From JAIOZK01 sp964468645 (GTDB lineage Bacteria > Bacteroidota > Bacteroidia > Bacteroidales > JAIOZK01), in contig CAYXUU010000005.1 of NCBI GenBank assembly GCA_964468645.1, forward strand, positions 93,618 to 157,617: a DNA stretch of 64,000 bases, in the 5' to 3' direction. Position numbers and translations under genes: made by a program. Shown here one piece after another: positions 60,827-64,000 of this stretch (the first letter of the stretch is position 1; each line of letters starts with the position of its first letter). Under the pieces are notes generated by a model that saw only the letters and a program-made list of their open reading frames with translations, was not told where the DNA came from and did no database searches.

Positions 60827-61216
60827 TGGATAGTAGGGGATATCATCTTCTCGTAAAGTATTATTCGTAGTGCCAATTGATTGTATATAGCGGTTGAGCA
60901 TTTTCCCTATGGTATTTATCTTACTTTTCAAATCTTGATATTGATTCTCTGTAATCCTTTTTCTGCTATAAGCTTTTGTAATCCAAGTTTTAGTTTCAAA
61001 TAAAGAACCTCTGGAGTAGTACCCAAAATTTCTTGATTCTTTAAAGTGAAACCTTCCGTAACCCTCACTTAGATTGGCAGCAACTGAATCAACAGCATTT
61101 ACTAATTGTTTACCCATTGTATTTTTAGAGAAATTATCCCAGCTATTAACCAATTGCCACACATCTTCACCTAATTCCATGGCGAGATTATAAACGTGTA
61201 ATTCTTCAAGCTTCAT
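60812..61216 (-). CDS. Four-helix-bundle protein (23S rRNA intervening-sequence/S23 family)
   Basis: A 134-residue helical protein of the S23/IVP family, first described as ORFs in 23S rRNA intervening sequences and also found as small intergenic genes. Typical features: MKLEELHVYNLAMELGEDVWQLV, KNTMGKQLVNAVDSVAANLSEGYGRFHFKESRNF, RGSLFETKTWI and the end KINTIGKMLNRYI. A longer frame from 61276 would translate the repeat array (IGHWSLVISHWSL), which is not protein-like; the ATG at 61216 is used. The C-terminal PPNDQ is encoded by the left repeat array. The molecular function is unknown. Confidence 0.85.
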   Translation of the reverse strand: MKLEELHVYNLAMELGEDVWQLVNSWDNFSKNTMGKQLVNAVDSVAANLSEGYGRFHFKESRNFGYYSRGSLFETKTWITKAYSRKRITENQYQDLKSKINTIGKMLNRYIQSIGTTNNTLREDDIPYYPPNDQ

Positions 61217-61232
61217 ATTGAATATATTTATT

Positions 61233-61285
61233 AATGACCAATGACTAATGACCAATGACCAATGACCAATGACCAATGACTAATG
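61233..61285. repeat. Right flank: tandem AATGACC/AATGACT array, seven units
   Basis: Seven perfect heptamers (AATGACC five times, AATGACT twice) plus AATG make 53 bases, ending one base before the rfbB stop codon. They are inverted relative to the left array at 60798-60826. Confidence 0.9.
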
Positions 61286-61286
61286 C

Positions 61287-62342
61287 CTATCTCCCGTCAT
61301 ACATTTCCTCATAATACTTCAAATAATCCCCTGAGGTAACATTTTCCAGCCAGTCGGTATTAGCGAGGTACCAGTCAACTGTTTTTTCCAGTCCTTCTTC
61401 AAATTGTAATGAGGGTGTCCACCCCAGTTCTTCCTGGAGTTTGGTAGAATCGATAGCATATCTCAGGTCATGGCCGGCACGGTCGGTTACATAGGTAATC
61501 AGTTTTTCCGAAGCTCCTGCCTGGCGATTGAGTTTTTTATCCATGATCCTGCACAGGAGTTTGATAAGATCGATGTTTTTCCATTCATTGTTGCCGCCAA
61601 TATTATAAGTTTCCCCATCTTTTCCCTGGTGGTAAATAACATCAATGGCAGAGGCATGATCTTCTACCCAGAGCCAGTCACGTACATTCTCACCTTTACC
61701 ATAAACGGGCAGGGATTTATTATTCTGGATATTATTGATAAATAGTGGTAATAACTTTTCAGGAAACTGGTAAGGGCCATAATTGTTTGAGCAATTGGAA
61801 ATTACTGCAGGAAGTTTAAAAGTATGGTTATATGCCCTGACAAGGTGATCAGAACTGGCCTTGGATGCTGAATAGGGACTTTTGGGATCATATGGGGTAG
61901 ATTCCACAAAGAATCCTGTATCACCTAAAGAACCATAAACCTCATCTGTTGAAACATGATAAAAACGTTTTCCTTCCGGATTATCTTTCCAGATAAATTT
62001 TGCCGCATTAAGAAGGTTGGCAGTTCCGACTATATTGGTATATATAAATTCGGTTGGATTGGTAATTGACCTGTCCACATGTGATTCAGCAGCCAGATGT
62101 ATTACACCATCAAATTGATACTTTTTAAACAAGGCTATAATGAATTCCCCGTCAACAATGTCACCTTTGACGAACTCATAATTGGGTCTATTTTCGATAT
62201 CCTTTAGGTTTTCGAGATTCCCTGCATAGGTGAGGTTATCCAGGTTTACAATTTTATAATCCGGATATTTGGTAACAAAAAGTCTAACAAGGTGTGATCC
62301 TATAAATCCTGCTCCTCCCGTAATACAAATAGTTTTCTTCAT
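61287..62342 (-). CDS. rfbB: dTDP-glucose 4,6-dehydratase
   Basis: Short-chain dehydrogenase-like enzyme converting dTDP-glucose to dTDP-4-keto-6-deoxyglucose, on the way to rhamnose and related sugars. From the ATG at 62342 it has 351 residues: NAD site CITGGAGFIGSHLVR, HLAAESHVDRSI, the YHVSTDEVYG segment with the catalytic Asp-Glu, SPYSASKASSDHLVRAY with Tyr-x3-Lys, NYGPYQFPEKL and NVRDWLWVEDH. Upstream Mets give a few non-conserved residues. It follows galE with a 42-base gap; both serve surface polysaccharide synthesis. Confidence 0.96.
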   Translation of the reverse strand: MKKTICITGGAGFIGSHLVRLFVTKYPDYKIVNLDNLTYAGNLENLKDIENRPNYEFVKGDIVDGEFIIALFKKYQFDGVIHLAAESHVDRSITNPTEFIYTNIVGTANLLNAAKFIWKDNPEGKRFYHVSTDEVYGSLGDTGFFVESTPYDPKSPYSASKASSDHLVRAYNHTFKLPAVISNCSNNYGPYQFPEKLLPLFINNIQNNKSLPVYGKGENVRDWLWVEDHASAIDVIYHQGKDGETYNIGGNNEWKNIDLIKLLCRIMDKKLNRQAGASEKLITYVTDRAGHDLRYAIDSTKLQEELGWTPSLQFEEGLEKTVDWYLANTDWLENVTSGDYLKYYEEMYDGR

Positions 62343-62384
62343 CAGCATACTCATTTTCAAATTATCAAATTATCTTTTGTCTTT

Positions 62385-63410
62385 TTACTTTTGTCTTTTA
62401 TCTTGCAAAGCCAGTTCCCATTTCCATGCAGAAGAGGTCATCTCATCAATCTCTTTCTCTGCCTTCCAACCCAATTCATCATTGGCAAATTTTGTATCTG
62501 CCCAGACCTGTGTTATATCACCTGCCCGGCGATCAACAATTTCATAGTTCAGTTTTTCCCCTGTTGATCTTTCAAATGAATTAATCACTTCAAGGACCGA
62601 ATACCCATTACCTGTACCAAGATTAAACACTTCAAAATCCTTTTTCATTTTTTTATCGACCATCCGTTCAACGGCAACAACATGTGCCTTTGCCAGATCA
62701 ACTACATGGATATAATCACGTATAGCAGTACCATCAGGGGTGTTATAATTATCTCCGAATACACGCAAAAATTCCCTGATACCAACAGCAGTTTGTGTGA
62801 TAAAAGGCATCAGGTTATTCGGAATACCGATAGGTAGTTCACCAATGATGGCGCTTTCATGAGCACCGATGGGATTGAAATACCGTAATGCGATCCCTTT
62901 AATATCAGTAGCTTTAATGGTGTCTGAAATAATCTCTTCAGAAATCTGTTTTGTATTTCCATAGGGGGATTCCGCTTTCTGTATAGGGGCATTCTCCGTA
63001 ACAGGAAGCTCTTCGGGTTGTCCGTAAACTGTACAGGAGGATGAAAATACAAAATTCCCTATCCCATTATCCTTCATGCCTTCCAGGATGTTGACAAGGG
63101 AGAAGATATTATTACCATAATACATCAGGGGGTTATCAACCGATTCGCCGACAGCCTTATATGCTGCAAAATGGATGATGCCTTCAATGTAAGGATGCCT
63201 TTTAAAATAATCAGCGGTCTTCTTCTTATCTGCCAGGTCGAATTCTTCAAAATGGGGCCTGATGCCGGTGATCTTTTCTATTCCATCCAGCACCTGGATA
63301 CCCGAATTGGAGAGGTTATCAACGATATAAACATCATGGTCGCTGTTCTGCAATTCAACTGCAGTATGGGAACCGATATAACCGGTGCCACCGGTGACGA
63401 GGATCTTCAT
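62385..63410 (-). CDS. galE: UDP-glucose 4-epimerase
   Basis: Interconverts UDP-glucose and UDP-galactose (Leloir pathway and glycan precursor). The 341 residues have KILVTGGTGYIGSHTAVEL at the N-terminus, HFAAYKAVGESV, SSSCTVYG, SPYGNTKQISEE with catalytic Tyr-x3-Lys, RYFNPIGAH and GIPNNLMPFI, all standard. It precedes rfbB on the minus strand. Confidence 0.97.
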   Translation of the reverse strand: MKILVTGGTGYIGSHTAVELQNSDHDVYIVDNLSNSGIQVLDGIEKITGIRPHFEEFDLADKKKTADYFKRHPYIEGIIHFAAYKAVGESVDNPLMYYGNNIFSLVNILEGMKDNGIGNFVFSSSCTVYGQPEELPVTENAPIQKAESPYGNTKQISEEIISDTIKATDIKGIALRYFNPIGAHESAIIGELPIGIPNNLMPFITQTAVGIREFLRVFGDNYNTPDGTAIRDYIHVVDLAKAHVVAVERMVDKKMKKDFEVFNLGTGNGYSVLEVINSFERSTGEKLNYEIVDRRAGDITQVWADTKFANDELGWKAEKEIDEMTSSAWKWELALQDKRQK

Positions 63411-63449
63411 TTTGAGTTAAATTGGGAAATTATATTTAATATATTTTTA

Positions 63450-63745
63450 TCAGACATAAATTGCTTGATTAAGGATATGATCTTTGAGAAAAGGCTTTAT
63501 ATATTTAATTGTACAGATATCCACTTCCCTGTTAAATTTTCTTTGCAATAATTTTCTTAGTTCAGATTTTTTTCAAAAATATTCTGAGTGTCTTTTTCGA
63601 AGTCCACAAATATATCAATATCACTTTCCTGATCATATTCGTTTCTGGCATAAGAACCGAAAATTCCCAGCGTAACAAGCTTAAACTGTTTCATCAATTC
63701 TTGCTTGTTAGCAGATAAATAAGTGATGAGGTCAATATCGGACAT
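63450..63745 (-). pseudogene. MNT-type nucleotidyltransferase gene with frameshift in a 7-A run
   Basis: The frame from the ATG at 63745 reads ...LVTLGIFGSYARNEYDQES then DIDIFVDFE, the GS-YAR...SDID signature of minimal nucleotidyltransferases, and stops at 63557 after 62 residues. The missing half lies in a different frame directly after: ELRKLLQRKFNREVDICTI, followed by YIKPFLKDHILNQAIYV and a stop at 63450-63452. One extra base in the T7 run (63567-63573; A7 in the mRNA) restores about 98 residues, the family's normal size. Either a real frameshift, a sequence error or -1 slippage on A AAA AAT. No HEPN partner gene is seen. It keeps a promoter. Confidence 0.75.
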
Positions 63746-63769
63746 AGTGAACCATTTATTAATGATTTA

Positions 63770-63799
63770 CAAATTTACAAAAAGTAAGCTTGAGTGCAA
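63770..63799 (-). promoter_or_regulatory. Two-box promoter for the nucleotidyltransferase gene
   Basis: On the minus strand TTG (63797-63799), 19-base spacer, TAAATTTG (63770-63777): exact Bacteroidota layout, about 25 bases before the ATG. Confidence 0.65.
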
Positions 63800-63950
63800 T
63801 AACAGGTGAATTGAGTTTAATACTTTTTGAGTCTGTTCGCTGAAAGCATCCTTTATCTGAAGTATCTCATGGTTTGAAGATTTAATCCATGTATAAAAAT
63901 AAAATCAAGGGTAAACAATATTAACGTCCAATAACCAATACTGAATTTCA

Positions 63951-64000
63951 GTAGTGTCCGACTAAAATAATATAAAAAAGGGTACTTCCCGGAGGTTTCC
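63951..64000. mobile_element. Possible terminal inverted repeat of an IS element, cut by the window end
   Basis: GTAGTGTCCGACTAAA (63951-63966) resembles GTAGTGTCCG-type ends of some insertion sequences in Bacteroidota. No transposase is within the window and the other end is not visible, so this is tentative. The 150 bases before it show no coding sequence. Confidence 0.25.

Noticed and set aside
61217..61276. N-terminal extension of the four-helix-bundle ORF (IGHWSLVISHWSL)
   Set aside because: It is the translation of the AATGACC heptamer array; the conserved protein starts at the ATG at 61216.
61233..61285. Tandem heptamers as a CRISPR array
   Set aside because: The unit is only 7 bases with no spacers, so it is a simple tandem repeat.
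63746..64000. HEPN toxin gene partnering the nucleotidyltransferase
   Set aside because: Translation on both strands shows no HEPN-like helices or R-x4-6-H motif in the remaining bases, and galE lies on the other side.

Overview
The window is a chromosomal segment of a member of the Bacteroidota, most likely a Bacteroidales-like, non-gut lineage. The evidence is: a type IX secretion/gliding operon (porP-gldK-gldL-gldM-gldN) plus the TPR lipoprotein SprE/PorW; two secreted proteins with T9SS C-terminal sorting domains; repeated Bacteroidota-type -7 promoter boxes (TAnnTTTG) upstream of genes; mostly absent Shine-Dalgarno sequences; and the S46 dipeptidyl-peptidase, Bacteroidota-style LptD and LptE, PorP/SprF, DUF4421 and DUF4468 families. 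No rRNA, tRNA or CRISPR array was seen.

Layout. 1-5.2 kb: cut-off N-acetylmuramoyl-L-alanine amidase divergent from lptD, an ornithine cyclodeaminase-family enzyme, a relic of a minimal nucleotidyltransferase, and RidA. 5.2-11.6 kb: DPP11-like S46 peptidase, a repeat hairpin, nitroreductase, a lipoprotein, a secreted GH18 enzyme and another T9SS cargo protein. 11.7-15.9 kb: both subunits of methylmalonyl-CoA mutase. 16-19.3 kb: propeller/transglutaminase protein, a calcineurin-like phosphatase, and phosphoglycerate mutase. 19.5-20.8 kb: a compact BglII/BstYI-type restriction enzyme with an MT-A70 methyltransferase. 20.8-25.3 kb: polysaccharide deacetylase, Ig-like lipoprotein, ArsR regulator, adenine deaminase. 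25.4-29.7 kb: a four-gene mevalonate operon (HMG-CoA reductase, GYDIA kinase, diphosphomevalonate decarboxylase, mevalonate kinase). 29.9-35.6 kb: DUF4468 protein, groES-groEL, and a sigma54 activator-lptE-TPR protein-secG operon. 35.8-42.1 kb: recG-pheT-nucleotide-sugar dehydrogenase. 42.2-48.2 kb: the T9SS core operon. 48.5-52.8 kb: YitT transporter-like protein and the operon M23 peptidase-dxr-rseP. 53-58.8 kb: sprE/porW, bactofilin, AtpZ and a partner membrane protein without the ATP synthase genes, DUF4421, and a translationally coupled eukaryote-type PTPS plus FolE pair. 59-64 kb: Bax-inhibitor-1 protein, fabD, a four-helix-bundle cassette, rfbB, galE, a frameshifted nucleotidyltransferase and a possible IS end.

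How the parts fit. The envelope theme dominates: LptD and LptE place LPS in the outer membrane, GldKLMN/PorP/SprE export and power T9SS cargo (the GH18 enzyme and the 10.7-11.6 kb protein are likely cargo), and RfbB, GalE and the UDP-sugar dehydrogenase make sugar nucleotides for surface glycans. The mevalonate operon and dxr (the committed MEP enzyme) occur in the same window, which suggests two isoprenoid routes in one genome.

Small accessory elements sit in intergenic spaces: two decayed MNT-type nucleotidyltransferase genes, a four-helix-bundle gene bounded by inverted arrays of a 7-nt repeat that fill the gap between two stop codons exactly, a palindromic element of about 180 bp, and a GCGA-rich imperfect inverted repeat. 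I do not see a clear large novel system; the most interesting leads are these small elements, the sigma54-like site upstream of groES, the three 35-residue repeats in GldL, and the dual isoprenoid gene content.
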